Shown one piece after another: positions 16,540-25,303 of a DNA stretch of 40,108 nucleotides. The position numbers and the translations under genes were made by a program. The notes under the pieces are model-generated. The model worked only from the letters and a program-made list of their open reading frames with translations. It was not told where the DNA came from and searched no databases. Source of the DNA: a virus; IMG/VR virus record IMGVR_UViG_3300028794_000185, positions 1 through 40,108 of that record; one strand, written 5' to 3'. Numbering within the stretch: the first letter of the stretch is position 1; each line of letters opens with the position of its first letter.

Positions 16540-17766
16540 TTAAATTTTGTTAGCAAGCCCTAAGTCAACATCAAACTCGTGCGATATGCCATCGGAAACA
16601 ACCGTAGCCTTAACCTTAATAGGCGTGGTATCGCTCAATACTTGTTTAGGGTTGATGTAAATACTGTAACCACTGATGTCATCGTCGGCCTTTAAGGTTT
16701 CTAAAGCCTTATTAGCAGCATTTCGCCATGATACAATGGTTGTTATTTTGATATACCCGGTTGATGGGTCTTTTTTAACCTTGCCGTTTACATAAGGCAT
16801 AAGCGCCGTTCTAATTAGCCTGGCTGCTTTGTTCCATACACAATTTCTTTCGATAAAGGCGTAGTCACTGGCATGTTCAACGGCTGTTGGCGATGAGTTA
16901 AAAAATATGCCACCGTAGGAATCATAGCCACCGGCGTACATGTATCCTTTATCGGTCAAGCTTTTCAAATCCACGTGGCTTAAACTGCCCACATCAACGC
17001 CGCTGCTTAAATTGGCCGATAGCCATTGCGTGGTGCCGGTTAAAGGGTAATCCTTATCACCTTTGCGGGCAGATGGCTTATTAATGATATCAACCGAACC
17101 GGCGTTTTCGCTAATTTTCCTGACGGCAAGCATACCCAGCGCCGAACCCCAATCAGCATATTTTGCAAAGGCAGCGTCCACACTTGCGGCGGCGGGGTCT
17201 TGTGCAATGCAGGGCGTTACGTTCGGGGCGTTCTTTGTTCTAAAATCCGGATAGTCCGCTATCGTTCCCAATATCGCGTTGCCCCTTGCCGGTAATATCA
17301 CGAAGTCGATTAAACGTGACTCTAAAGCGAAGGCGTTAACCATTGCCTGAACCGCCTCAGCATGGGCGAATGTGGCGGTAACATCTGCCGGTATAGCGAT
17401 TGACAACCCTTTAACATCTTTAGCCAGGCGTATAGCCCCTAAAAATGCTTCAGTGGCCACCAACTGGGTTACCGTTAACGTAGATGGAACGGCAATCAGG
17501 TAAACTACCGCATCAGGGCAAAGCCTGAACAGTTCCGAAAACTGCTGATTAAACATCACATCATTGTTGCCATCAAAAGAAGCGGTTAAGCCCTGATCCT
17601 CCGCATCGCTTACCTGCAAAATCCTGTGCGGTACATAATGCACAAGGCCGGTCGGCAGGTCGGCGGTAGGTATGGGGATGGCAACGGCAAAAACGCGGTC
17701 GGTATTGGCGTTTTCACCTTCAAGGCCACCGTTAAGCTTATTTATATTTACTCCTATAAATCCCAT
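16540..17766 (-). CDS. Contractile tail sheath protein (DUF2586-like)
   Basis: A 408-residue protein, shorter than T4 sheath but near the size of Bacteroidetes Mu-like phage sheaths. N-terminal MGFIGVNINKLNGGL, a Rossmann-like centre (PDAVVYLIAVPSTLT; LSIAIPADV) and a C-terminal domain with ERNCVWNKAARLIRTALMPY and DPSTGYIKITTIVSWRNAA, the terminal arm pattern of sheath proteins. Followed by the tube gene 2 bases later. Its presence shows that the virion is a myovirus with a contractile tail, as in Mu. Confidence 0.8.
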   Translation of the reverse strand: MGFIGVNINKLNGGLEGENANTDRVFAVAIPIPTADLPTGLVHYVPHRILQVSDAEDQGLTASFDGNNDVMFNQQFSELFRLCPDAVVYLIAVPSTLTVTQLVATEAFLGAIRLAKDVKGLSIAIPADVTATFAHAEAVQAMVNAFALESRLIDFVILPARGNAILGTIADYPDFRTKNAPNVTPCIAQDPAAASVDAAFAKYADWGSALGMLAVRKISENAGSVDIINKPSARKGDKDYPLTGTTQWLSANLSSGVDVGSLSHVDLKSLTDKGYMYAGGYDSYGGIFFNSSPTAVEHASDYAFIERNCVWNKAARLIRTALMPYVNGKVKKDPSTGYIKITTIVSWRNAANKALETLKADDDISGYSIYINPKQVLSDTTPIKVKATVVSDGISHEFDVDLGLANKI

Positions 17767-18113
17767 TATTCTGAAAGTTTAGCGAGACGATCCTCGATTG
17801 CCTTAACTGCTGTTACCCTTTTGGCACCTGCATTTTCGGCGTTTAACATTTCGGTTAATACCGCTTTGTCCTCGAGCGTTGCAACAAGCTCAATCAAGCC
17901 TTTTACCGGCATTGGCTTTGGTGCCTCATCCACGGGCGCGGTTTCCTTTGTAAAGGTGTACACGGTGCCTTTCTCACCGGCATGCTGTGTGGCAAAATGC
18001 TTCTTAATAAATATTTGGCCGTCAGTAGTGGCATGCAGCTCACTTACTTTGTTTTTTTTAAATTCAGGCTCGGCCATCGCCTGTAATTCGTCTTTACTGT
18101 ATTTTTTCATCAC
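17766..18113 (-). CDS. Hypothetical protein before the tail sheath
   Basis: A 115-residue protein. The N-terminus is charged (KKYSKDELQAMAEPE); the middle is a beta-rich segment around FIKKHFATQHAGEKGTVYTF; and the end is a helical bundle (LIELVATLEDKAVLTEML...). It sits between the spanin candidate and the sheath gene, with a 4-base overlap upstream and a TAATG overlap downstream. Similar small proteins in Mu (gp35/gp38 area) lack known functions. Probably a head-tail joining or tail accessory protein, by place only. Confidence 0.5.
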   Translation of the reverse strand: MMKKYSKDELQAMAEPEFKKNKVSELHATTDGQIFIKKHFATQHAGEKGTVYTFTKETAPVDEAPKPMPVKGLIELVATLEDKAVLTEMLNAENAGAKRVTAVKAIEDRLAKLSE

Positions 18114-18700
18114 GAAAAGAATTTCTTTTTAATACCTGTATAAGCCAGTACCGCCAGAGCGGCCAAACCTGCGCCCCCGATCCATGCTAATGATTTTACA
18201 TACCATGGAATAAAACTTACCTCCTTTGGGGGCTGAATTATAGTGCGGGTGTGCTCAGTTTTTTTATACCTATCAAGCAGCTTTGCGGCAATACCTATAC
18301 TATCGCACTTACAATCAATCACTAACTGGCCATTAAGTATGGAGGCAGTTGCCTGCGATTGCTTATTTTGTGAAGTACCCAACGGAACCGGCGTCTTACT
18401 CGGTTCAGGTGTGGTTAGCCTTTTGCCCGGTGCGCCTGGTATAGGCTCCGGGTGCGAGTTTGCATAGTCAAGCTTAAAGGCCCCAAACAGCCTATCCATA
18501 GATATATTCAGGGACGTACTTGCACCAGGTGCCTTTATAATAGTGTCCCTTTGAACCGTTTGGGTTTCGGTTGAAGTACTGTCGATAACAGTGGGGACAA
18601 GCGGCTTTGTAGTCCCGCAGGATGCAAGCGCCGTGACGGTTGCAATTAACACTATCAGCATAATGCTGAAGCGATTTTGAACATCTTTTAAACGATACAT
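18110..18700 (-). CDS. Candidate unimolecular spanin (lipoprotein with C-terminal TM helix)
   Basis: A 196-residue protein with an N-terminal lipoprotein signal (hydrophobic residues about 11-24 and lipobox LASC with Cys28) and a C-terminal hydrophobic helix at about 168-190 followed by basic KKKFFS. The middle is hydrophilic and proline-rich. A lipid anchor for the outer membrane combined with a transmembrane anchor for the inner membrane is the hallmark of unimolecular spanins, which fuse the two membranes at the last step of lysis. It begins 24 bases downstream of the endolysin gene, fitting a lysis role. Alternative: a prophage-encoded surface lipoprotein. The cysteine pair C130/C132 in IDCKCDS could form a disulphide. 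Confidence 0.62.
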   Translation of the reverse strand: MYRLKDVQNRFSIMLIVLIATVTALASCGTTKPLVPTVIDSTSTETQTVQRDTIIKAPGASTSLNISMDRLFGAFKLDYANSHPEPIPGAPGKRLTTPEPSKTPVPLGTSQNKQSQATASILNGQLVIDCKCDSIGIAAKLLDRYKKTEHTRTIIQPPKEVSFIPWYVKSLAWIGGAGLAALAVLAYTGIKKKFFS

Positions 18701-18724
18701 AAATTGTATTTAAATGGTGATTAA

Positions 18725-19237
18725 TTATGCTTCTATCGGGTGAATGAACCCGACCAGGTTAAGGCCAATGGCTTTAAAATCGCGACTTACTGTGCGCAGC
18801 TTCTGCGCTACACAGTCGCCCTCACGGCTACCCGAAGCGTTAGTGTTACCCTCAATGGTTCTTAATGTATTGCCGTCAATACCAATCACTATCCCGGCAT
18901 GGCCTTGCGGGCCTTTGCCATGTTTCCAGATTACTATGGCTCCAATTACCGGCGTCATGTTTACCACAAACCGGCCGTTGTTTTTCATGTTGTTAAGTGT
19001 CATCAGCGCACCGCCGTTACACATGCGATTAACCACACTAAGCAAATCGGCATTATTTGCATAGGCTTGTTTCCAAACCATTTTTACAAAGTATGCGCAC
19101 CATGATTGGCCCACAAGCCAACCGGCAGCTACTAACAACTTTTGAAAAACAACATCAACAAAACCGCTGTTACCTGGCTTTTCTTTTTGGCCGGTATACT
19201 GTTTAGCTATGCTTACGATTAATTGCGCTCTGGTCAT
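18725..19237 (-). CDS. Endolysin, CHAP/NlpC-P60-type cysteine peptidase
   Basis: A 170-residue protein. The catalytic triad is visible as Cys47 in GQSWCAYFVKM, His113 in GHAGIVIGID and an acidic/polar residue in TIEGNTN (E129 or N131), as in CHAP-type amidase/endopeptidase domains. No signal peptide, so export depends on the holin encoded at 10374. It is the first gene of the run after the capsid gene, separated from it by two hairpins, and is followed by the candidate spanin. The role is cleavage of peptidoglycan cross-bridges during lysis. Confidence 0.82.
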   Translation of the reverse strand: MTRAQLIVSIAKQYTGQKEKPGNSGFVDVVFQKLLVAAGWLVGQSWCAYFVKMVWKQAYANNADLLSVVNRMCNGGALMTLNNMKNNGRFVVNMTPVIGAIVIWKHGKGPQGHAGIVIGIDGNTLRTIEGNTNASGSREGDCVAQKLRTVSRDFKAIGLNLVGFIHPIEA

Positions 19238-19249
19238 TTTGATGGTTTT

Positions 19250-19285
19250 AAAAAAAGCCGCCGCGTTTCGGTGGGCGGCTTTTTT
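19250..19285. terminator. Bidirectional intrinsic terminator between capsid and endolysin genes
   Basis: A perfect 12-bp stem, AAAAAAGCCGCC (19251-19262) with GGCGGCTTTTTT (19274-19285), around an 11-base loop. It has T-runs on both strands. It stands only 13 bases before the endolysin ATG, so tail genes downstream must rely on read-through or another start. Confidence 0.85.
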
Positions 19286-19301
19286 GGTTATTGATGGTTT
19301 A

Positions 19302-19329
19302 AGGCTTACCCTCTCCGGGTGTTAAGCCT
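19302..19329 (-). other. Second hairpin after the capsid gene
   Basis: AGGCTTA (19302-19308) pairs with TAAGCCT (19323-19329), extended by CCC/GGG inside. It lies 12 bases after the capsid stop codon and just before the stronger terminator hairpin; it could protect the capsid mRNA 3' end or help termination. Confidence 0.5.
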
Positions 19330-19341
19330 CTTGATTATTAA

Positions 19342-20262
19342 TTAGCCATTATCGCTAACCAGGCTACCGAAGCCGTACTCCTGTACTCTGTCGCATAGGG
19401 CAAAAGATTGCAACCTGAATTTGCTGGTAGGCGAAGCGCTGTCTGTGTCAGTTAATTCAGGGCTGTAAAGAATTTTTACCGACTTTACATATTGAATTGT
19501 ATTTGGCCCATAAAAGAATGTTGAGGCTGCCTGATCGCCTTCGGCTGCTATTGCGCCTGGGGCTTTCTTAACACCGGCGTCCGTATAAATTGGAGCCGCG
19601 TTATTTTCAAAAATCTTCAACCTGTAAAAACGGGTTATCGCGCCTGTAGTTGGATCGATTGTAATAGCGTCCCGGTTGTTTGCTGTTCCGGCCTTGTCTG
19701 CTTTTAAATCGTTTGAATGCTCGGCGCAAAGGTTAAAAAACAGTTGATCCTTATTCGGCAATAGCAATGCATTTACCGCCGATTCGAAATCGATCAGGTC
19801 ATTAAACGTTAAGCGTTTCCTACCATTAGCAAGAGTTTCGCCGGTAGTGCGCAGAAATACAAAGCCCGCACCGGCTCCGGATATTGCTAACTTGTTTAAG
19901 ATATAGTCGCGGTAGCCAATTTTCCAGGCCTCGCCATGCTTAAGCCTTACCTCTGCCCGCTTGTCATAGGGCAATGCCTGAATTTCCGCATCTGTTACCT
20001 TAGTTGGGGTAGTGTCCAAGGTATCCCACCCTATCAGGCCTTTTTTACCTGCCATTGCAGTTGCAGTGAAATCCTCACTGTTGTTTACCAAAAACTGAAC
20101 ATTATTGATCAGTTTATTAAATCTGATACCATCCGCGGATACGGCCGCTTCAGGTGCACGCGGGATTACAGCAACAAACTCGTCGTTGTAATTTCTGAAC
20201 TCCTGTAGCAACTGCGGTGCTACGTAGGTGTTTAAGTAATTTCCGTCTGTTAATGCGGGCAT
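19342..20262 (-). CDS. Major capsid protein
   Basis: A 306-residue protein, right after the protease/scaffold gene, as in Mu-like phages. It has the N-terminal helical arm (LNTYVAPQLLQEFRNYNDEF), an extended E-loop-like region, then DIDF-type helices (NDLIDFESAVNALLLPNKDQ) and a beta-rich end, fitting an HK97-type fold. Size agrees with Mu gpT (about 305 residues). The hairpins after it may give it higher mRNA level than downstream tail genes. Function: main shell subunit, many copies per virion. Confidence 0.8.
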   Translation of the reverse strand: MPALTDGNYLNTYVAPQLLQEFRNYNDEFVAVIPRAPEAAVSADGIRFNKLINNVQFLVNNSEDFTATAMAGKKGLIGWDTLDTTPTKVTDAEIQALPYDKRAEVRLKHGEAWKIGYRDYILNKLAISGAGAGFVFLRTTGETLANGRKRLTFNDLIDFESAVNALLLPNKDQLFFNLCAEHSNDLKADKAGTANNRDAITIDPTTGAITRFYRLKIFENNAAPIYTDAGVKKAPGAIAAEGDQAASTFFYGPNTIQYVKSVKILYSPELTDTDSASPTSKFRLQSFALCDRVQEYGFGSLVSDNG

Positions 20263-20263
20263 A

Positions 20264-21358
20264 TTATTTGTTATATTGAGCGTTAAACAATTTGTTAAAT
20301 TCGTCTGGGTCGGAATCGGCTAAAGCTTGCAAGCCTTTCGGGTCTTCATCCTGCCATTTTTCAAAATCCCATTTGGTTCTTGCTTCGAGAACTGAAGCAT
20401 CCGGGCCTTTTATCTCAGCGGATAACTTTGGAATAGGTGTCATTGCCTCGAGGGCCTTCTTACAGCCGTCCGGATCAACTTTTGCCCAACTTTCGTAGGT
20501 CTCAACCATATCGGCTTTAATGACCTTTCTGCCAAAATGCTTTGCTACCAGTTTTTTCGCGGCCGCTTCAGCTTTGCTTTCAGTGTCATCTTCCTGCCCA
20601 TCCAGCTTATCAGCCTTGTCCTTGGCTGTTTTTAATGCCGCTTCGATTTGTGCATCGGTGGCATCCGCCGCAAGGCCAAGCGCGGCAATAATTAATTTTC
20701 TGTCCATATTTGTCTCTGTGTTTGTAGTAGTAATTTCCGGGATAATGGGCGCTCCACATGCTTCAAGTATGGTTCTGTCTTGCGCGGTGATCACTGCATC
20801 TTCGGAGGTTTCAATTTCATCTATAAGGCCCATATCAAGGGCTTGCTGTGCGGTCATCCACACATCGCCCTTTGCCCATATCTTTTCTATTTCATCCTCG
20901 GTTTTGCCGATTTTTAAAGCATAAGCACTGCGGTAATCGGCAGTCATATTGCGGAGTAAAACCAAATCGGCTTCTATACTTGCTATGTTTCCATAAGTAC
21001 CGAGGCTGGGCTGATGGATCATGAATTGGCTATTGGGGTTAGCCTTGGTTTTAAACTTTGCAACCAAATAAGTTAAAGCAGATGCGGCCAGGGCGCCAAC
21101 TTTTAAGCTAACGTTTTCGTTTCCAAAACGCTCGAGCTCGTTGGCAATTTCAGTCGCCTCAAAACAATCCCCGCCCCGGCCATTTGCATACACCTGTGCA
21201 GTTGTGACGCCTTGACTTAAAAAGGAATCTACCTGTAAACGGACTGCTGCACTACTGCTTTCGCCGTACTCACTTATGGCATCAACTAACCTTATATAGG
21301 CCACGCCCTGACGGACTTCGGCCGAAATAACAAGTCTTTTTTTCTTTACATCAGGCAT
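20264..21358 (-). CDS. Head maturation protease (ClpP-like) with C-terminal scaffold
   Basis: A 364-residue fusion. Residues 1-190 are ClpP-like (S14/S49-type fold): NGRGGD (59-64), catalytic Ser93 in GALAASALTYL, and His115 in FMIHQPSLG, followed by a TAQQALDMGLIDEI segment typical of ClpP-like phage proteases. The rest (about 225-364) is charged and helical, as in scaffolding proteins (combined Mu I/Z arrangement). Lies 1 base upstream of the capsid gene. It assembles the prohead and removes itself by cleavage. It is the first gene of the minus-strand late operon; promoter presumably in 21359-21564. Confidence 0.83.
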   Translation of the reverse strand: MPDVKKKRLVISAEVRQGVAYIRLVDAISEYGESSSAAVRLQVDSFLSQGVTTAQVYANGRGGDCFEATEIANELERFGNENVSLKVGALAASALTYLVAKFKTKANPNSQFMIHQPSLGTYGNIASIEADLVLLRNMTADYRSAYALKIGKTEDEIEKIWAKGDVWMTAQQALDMGLIDEIETSEDAVITAQDRTILEACGAPIIPEITTTNTETNMDRKLIIAALGLAADATDAQIEAALKTAKDKADKLDGQEDDTESKAEAAAKKLVAKHFGRKVIKADMVETYESWAKVDPDGCKKALEAMTPIPKLSAEIKGPDASVLEARTKWDFEKWQDEDPKGLQALADSDPDEFNKLFNAQYNK

Positions 21359-21564
21359 GCTGCATTTGCTTTTTTTAACTGTTTGATCGCGTTTAATTCG
21401 CTATTGAAAGCCCAAAACTGCCTTACTTCCGGTACTAAAAAAAATCGGCTTTTTGAATCAGTATAAATCAAATACTGAATTAGTTACACAGGGTTATTGA
21501 TATATAAAGCCGGTTTAGCGCTTCGGTTAAGGCTTTGCATTTTTGGCTATAATTAGTAGTCAAA
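21359..21564. promoter_or_regulatory. Divergent late-operon control region with dyad
   Basis: This 206-base gap separates the minus-strand protease/capsid/tail operon from the plus-strand terminase/portal operon. It holds a perfect 7-bp dyad TCAGTAT-N7-ATACTGA (21458-21478), a possible binding site for a late activator serving both directions. No open reading frame fits here. Near-exact -33/-7 boxes are not obvious, which would be expected if an activator is needed. Confidence 0.5.
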
Positions 21565-22062
21565 ATGGGTAAAGACAAGGAGCGCAGTACCGCACGGCAC
21601 ATGTATGTAGAGCAGGGGAAAACAGCTGTAGAAATAAGTAGTACCACCGGCATTACCGAAAAAACTATCGGTGTATGGATTAAAAAGTATGGTTGGAAGG
21701 AACAGCGAAACGCATTGCTTAATGGCAAGGAAACCCGTTTAGAAAACATACAACGCGTTATCGATGACCTTGTAGAGCAGCGGCTTGAACTTTCAAGGCT
21801 TACTAAAGACGCCCAGCGCGATAATGATAAAGTTTTGGTGTACGAATTAAACAAGCAGGCCGTAGCACTGAGCGACGAGTTAAGCAAGTACAATAAAGCC
21901 AAAAACGACATTCACAAAGGTGGCCGGTTAACGCTGGAGCAATACCTTGAAATGATGCAAATGCTTTTTGACGATATGCGTAAGCATGATGAAAAGCTTT
22001 ATAATGCAACCCTTGATTTTCAGGAAAACCATGTACAGTTAATTAGTAAACAACTGGGTTAA
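21565..22062 (+). CDS. Terminase small subunit-like protein (gp27-type)
   Basis: A 165-residue protein. The N-terminus has a helix-turn-helix (AVEISSTTGITEKTIGVWIKK, about residues 20-42) as in phage small terminases and Mu gp27-like proteins, followed by a helical, coiled-coil-like region (DLVEQRLELSRLTKDAQRDN). Joined to the large subunit gene by a TAATG overlap. It is the first gene of the plus-strand late operon and is expected to recognise packaging DNA and bring it to the motor. Confidence 0.75.
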   Translation: MGKDKERSTARHMYVEQGKTAVEISSTTGITEKTIGVWIKKYGWKEQRNALLNGKETRLENIQRVIDDLVEQRLELSRLTKDAQRDNDKVLVYELNKQAVALSDELSKYNKAKNDIHKGGRLTLEQYLEMMQMLFDDMRKHDEKLYNATLDFQENHVQLISKQLG

Positions 22063-23606
22063 TGAAAAGGCAGGATAAAGAAGCAAAAGACCGGTACCTC
22101 GCCAAAATAGAGTTAACGCGGGCATCGGCACAGGTAAGAGCATTTGAAACGGAGGCCGAGCAGTCCGCCGAAATCGAATACTGTAAAACCGATATTGTTA
22201 GGTGTAATAATAGGTATTTCCCGCATTATTGCACCTCACTACCCGCCGCGTTTCAAATAGAATTTGCCGGAAAGGTTTTGTCAGAACCAACCATTAAAGC
22301 ATTTGCCGAATGGTTTCGCGGCGGGGCAAAGTCTGTTTGGTGCGACATTTTAATACCGTTCCAACTTTGGCTAAATGACCAGGCGCATTACATGGTACTT
22401 ATCGGGCAAAATCACGATAAGGCGAAGCAGCTACTGGGCGATTTACAGGCAGAATTTGAGGCCAATCCGCAAATTATAAAAGATTTTGGCGAACAAAAAA
22501 GTGATGGTAACTGGGAAGCCGGTAAGTTTAAAACCATTGGCTGTAAAAAACGTAAGCTTAAGCCGTTCTTAGCAATTGCGCTCGGCATGGGGCAATCTGT
22601 CCGTGGTTTACGCATAGGCGCTCAAAGGCCGGACTTATGCGTAATTGATGACGTCGAAACCAAGGAATTTGTCAAAAATCCTAAAAGGCAGGACGAATAC
22701 CGTAAATGGGTAGAGGCCGATCTGATCCCTACCATGGATGGGCCTATCAGGCGTTTGCTGTATGCCAACAACAGGTTTGCCGTTCGGATGATACAAACCG
22801 AGTTGCAAAAGCTGCATCCTAACTGGTATGTAAGCCACGTTAAAGGTTACGATAAGAAGACCATGAAACCAACATGGCACCAAAAATACCCCGATAACTA
22901 TTACAAGGAACTTGAAAGCGAGATAGGCCTTATTGCATTAGAGGCAGAGTACTATCAAGACCCGAAAGCAGATGGTAAGTACTTTAAAAGCAAGATGATT
23001 AATTGGTCAAAATTGCCGCGCTTAAATCATTTTAAAATTATCGTCGGCCATTGGGACATTGCTTATACGGATAACGAAACCAGTGACTACAATGCCGTAC
23101 GTATTTGGGGTCTTGATAGCATTAACCTGTTTTGGTATATCCAAAGTTTCGTTAAACAAGCTTTAATGCGGGAGGCGCTTTTATACATGTCTGCGGTACA
23201 AAAGAGCCTTCCGCCTACTGTCATCATCCATTGGCAATACGAGTCACAATTTTGGAACGGCGAAGTGCAACGTACTATCGACGATGTACGGGAGGAAACT
23301 GGCGTCAACCTTAATTTGAGCCAGGTATTTGCCGTGGGCAGAAAGTACGATCGTATTATATCAACCTATGTCAGCTATCAGAATAACCGCGTCAGATATA
23401 ACGATAAAATGCAGACCGATAACGATACTACTGTCGGCTTGCAACAGCTTTACGATATAGAGCCGGGTTACAGCACGCACGACGATGCGCCCGATGCCGA
23501 CCACCAATGCCTAAGCTTTTTGCAAAGGCATATTCCACTTAGAAGCGATAATACCGAGTCGGATATGAGATGCGGCCGCATGGAACATAAGCACGAAAGA
23601 ATATGA
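22062..23606 (+). CDS. Terminase large subunit (gp28-type)
   Basis: A 514-residue protein with the two-part layout of TerL. The ATPase part has a degenerate Walker A FRGGAKSV (residues 85-92) and Walker B DLCVIDDVE (191-199). The nuclease part has IVGHWDIAYTD (about 325-335) and further acidic residues near the end (THDDAPDADHQ), as required for metal binding. Drives ATP-powered DNA packaging and cleaves the Mu-like DNA within flanking host DNA (headful). Start overlaps the small subunit stop; its end overlaps the gp36-like gene by 4 bases. Confidence 0.85.
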   Translation: MKRQDKEAKDRYLAKIELTRASAQVRAFETEAEQSAEIEYCKTDIVRCNNRYFPHYCTSLPAAFQIEFAGKVLSEPTIKAFAEWFRGGAKSVWCDILIPFQLWLNDQAHYMVLIGQNHDKAKQLLGDLQAEFEANPQIIKDFGEQKSDGNWEAGKFKTIGCKKRKLKPFLAIALGMGQSVRGLRIGAQRPDLCVIDDVETKEFVKNPKRQDEYRKWVEADLIPTMDGPIRRLLYANNRFAVRMIQTELQKLHPNWYVSHVKGYDKKTMKPTWHQKYPDNYYKELESEIGLIALEAEYYQDPKADGKYFKSKMINWSKLPRLNHFKIIVGHWDIAYTDNETSDYNAVRIWGLDSINLFWYIQSFVKQALMREALLYMSAVQKSLPPTVIIHWQYESQFWNGEVQRTIDDVREETGVNLNLSQVFAVGRKYDRIISTYVSYQNNRVRYNDKMQTDNDTTVGLQQLYDIEPGYSTHDDAPDADHQCLSFLQRHIPLRSDNTESDMRCGRMEHKHERI

Positions 23607-24037
23607 TTTACATAACCGAAAACGATTTAAAAGGTGATGCGCAGGAAAGGTTTATAACCGACAGCGCCGCCGATTTTGAGGAAAGCCCGGATGTTATTGA
23701 AAAGCGGGTTTTAGGCATAGTAACAACCTTGATTGGCGAACGCTACGACTGCGGGTTAATCTTTGATGAAGACGCGCCGGTCAGGAACGACTTGCTGATT
23801 GACATCATTGTAAAGATGACGTTATTCCGCCTTTTCAAAAGAAACGCCATGCGTAAAGTTTCGCCAGGTTCAAAAGAGGATAACACCTGGGCTTTGGAGC
23901 AGCTTGAAAAAATTAACAACGGCAGGATAAAACTGGCGGGGCTACCCAAACCCGCGCCCGATCCGGTTGAGGATAACGGGGAGCCGGGCGGCGAATCACT
24001 TTGGGGCAATATTTCAAACAGGGATTATTATATATAA
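23603..24037 (+). CDS. gp36-like head-completion protein (DUF1320 type)
   Basis: A 144-residue protein. The arrangement MIYITENDLKG near the start, helices with LFRLFKRNAMRKVS, a conserved EQLEKINNGRIKLAGLPKP segment and a Pro/Gly-rich end are typical of Mu gp36-like proteins (DUF1320), thought to act in head-tail joining. In Mu the gene lies after the capsid; here it lies between terminase and portal, an altered order. It is joined by an ATGA overlap to the terminase gene and is 3 bases before the portal gene. Confidence 0.65.
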   Translation: MIYITENDLKGDAQERFITDSAADFEESPDVIEKRVLGIVTTLIGERYDCGLIFDEDAPVRNDLLIDIIVKMTLFRLFKRNAMRKVSPGSKEDNTWALEQLEKINNGRIKLAGLPKPAPDPVEDNGEPGGESLWGNISNRDYYI

Positions 24038-24040
24038 GAT

Positions 24041-25303
24041 ATGAGTTTACTTGACAGGGTTTATGATTCGGTAGAAAACTGGGTTTTAGAACGCGTACCC
24101 AATAACAAATTTATAGTTGAGGCCGAGGCGCGCCGGGGCGGCGGTGATCCGCTGAGCCAACAAATGGTAACATCTGCAAAAGTGATGGCCGAAAAATCGC
24201 TGTTAGACTGGAAACGAGGTATAGCATCGGCTACCGACCCCGATAACCCGGATTGGAGCATACTGGCAGGCCTGCACGAAAATTTATTAATAGATGATCA
24301 CTTAGAAAGCGTGATTGAAAGCCGGATAGCTTACACCAAACGTAGTGCAATCAAGTTTGTAAATACCAAAAAGGTTGAGAACCCCGAAATTACTGAACTA
24401 TTCGAGCGCCCATGGTATGAGGAACTCGTTGAGATCGTAGTAGGCCACCGGTTTAAGGGCCGCAGGATGATCGAACTTTATGAGTTAAACGACGATAACG
24501 AATTAGAAACCGTTACCGAAATTTTTCAGCCTTACTTCAATACCAAAAAGCGCATCATCTTAAAAAATCCCGGCGATACTACAGGTTGGAGTTACGCCAA
24601 AGGGAGCGTTTTTGAGGATAATTATGTACAGGTTGGTAAGGATAACGATTTGGGGATGCTTACCAAAATGGCCCCGATTGTACTTGCCAAAAAACTGGGC
24701 ATGGGCAGTTGGTTAGATTATATTGATAAGTACGGGATCCCGCCGCTTTTTATTACTACCGACCGCGAAGACAAAGAGCGCCTTAACCAGTTGTGGGCAG
24801 CGGCAAGCAAGTTTAAAAGCAACAACTTCATGGTAGGCCGTGGGCAGGAAAAGTTTGAGGTAGGCAACATTGGCGGCGCTGGTATTGCCCCGTTTGAAGC
24901 GCTGCTAAACAGGGCCGATAGCATGTTGAGTAAACGGGTACTGGGTGGCACAAGCATGACAGATGAAAAGTCTTTTGTGGGATCGGCCGAAATACAATTC
25001 AAAATGGCCATTGATCGTTTCGAAAGTGACCGGCTCTTTTTTAAATATTTCTTCAATACCAAGATAAGGCCGAGGCTAATCAAGTTAAGCCCGGTATATG
25101 CGCCGCTGAAAGATTACAAGCTTGAATATGACGATACCGAAAGGCTAACGATCATGCAGCGTATTGATATCATCCTGAAACTTGCTGCCCTTTTCCAAAT
25201 AGACCCGGCACAAATTACCGAGTTAACAGGTATTAATATACTTGGATTGGTACAGCAAGCCAATAATCCAGCGCCTGCGGGGGAAGCGCCTGCAAAAAAG
25301 TAA
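24041..25303 (+). CDS. Portal protein (Mu gp29-like, DUF935)
   Basis: A 420-residue protein matching the Mu gp29/DUF935 portal type: an early LLDWKRGIASATDPDNPDW region, HLESVIESRIAYTKRSAI (about residues 85-105), a central FEDNYVQVGKDNDLG region, and helices with FFKYFFNTKIRPRLIKL towards the end. It forms the dodecameric ring through which DNA passes. The gene ends GCA AAA AAG TAA, where A AAA AAG (25294-25300) is a classical slippery heptamer; a -1 slip would read past the stop and fuse the portal to the following MuF protein (see that entry). The last 12 residues (Ala/Pro-rich) look like a linker. Confidence 0.85.
   Translation: MSLLDRVYDSVENWVLERVPNNKFIVEAEARRGGGDPLSQQMVTSAKVMAEKSLLDWKRGIASATDPDNPDWSILAGLHENLLIDDHLESVIESRIAYTKRSAIKFVNTKKVENPEITELFERPWYEELVEIVVGHRFKGRRMIELYELNDDNELETVTEIFQPYFNTKKRIILKNPGDTTGWSYAKGSVFEDNYVQVGKDNDLGMLTKMAPIVLAKKLGMGSWLDYIDKYGIPPLFITTDREDKERLNQLWAAASKFKSNNFMVGRGQEKFEVGNIGGAGIAPFEALLNRADSMLSKRVLGGTSMTDEKSFVGSAEIQFKMAIDRFESDRLFFKYFFNTKIRPRLIKLSPVYAPLKDYKLEYDDTERLTIMQRIDIILKLAALFQIDPAQITELTGINILGLVQQANNPAPAGEAPAKK

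Noticed and set aside
21480-21911. 143-residue minus-strand frame overlapping the small terminase gene
   Set aside because: It is the antisense of an HTH-containing gene with good family fit, and has a Ser/Leu-rich, domain-free product.
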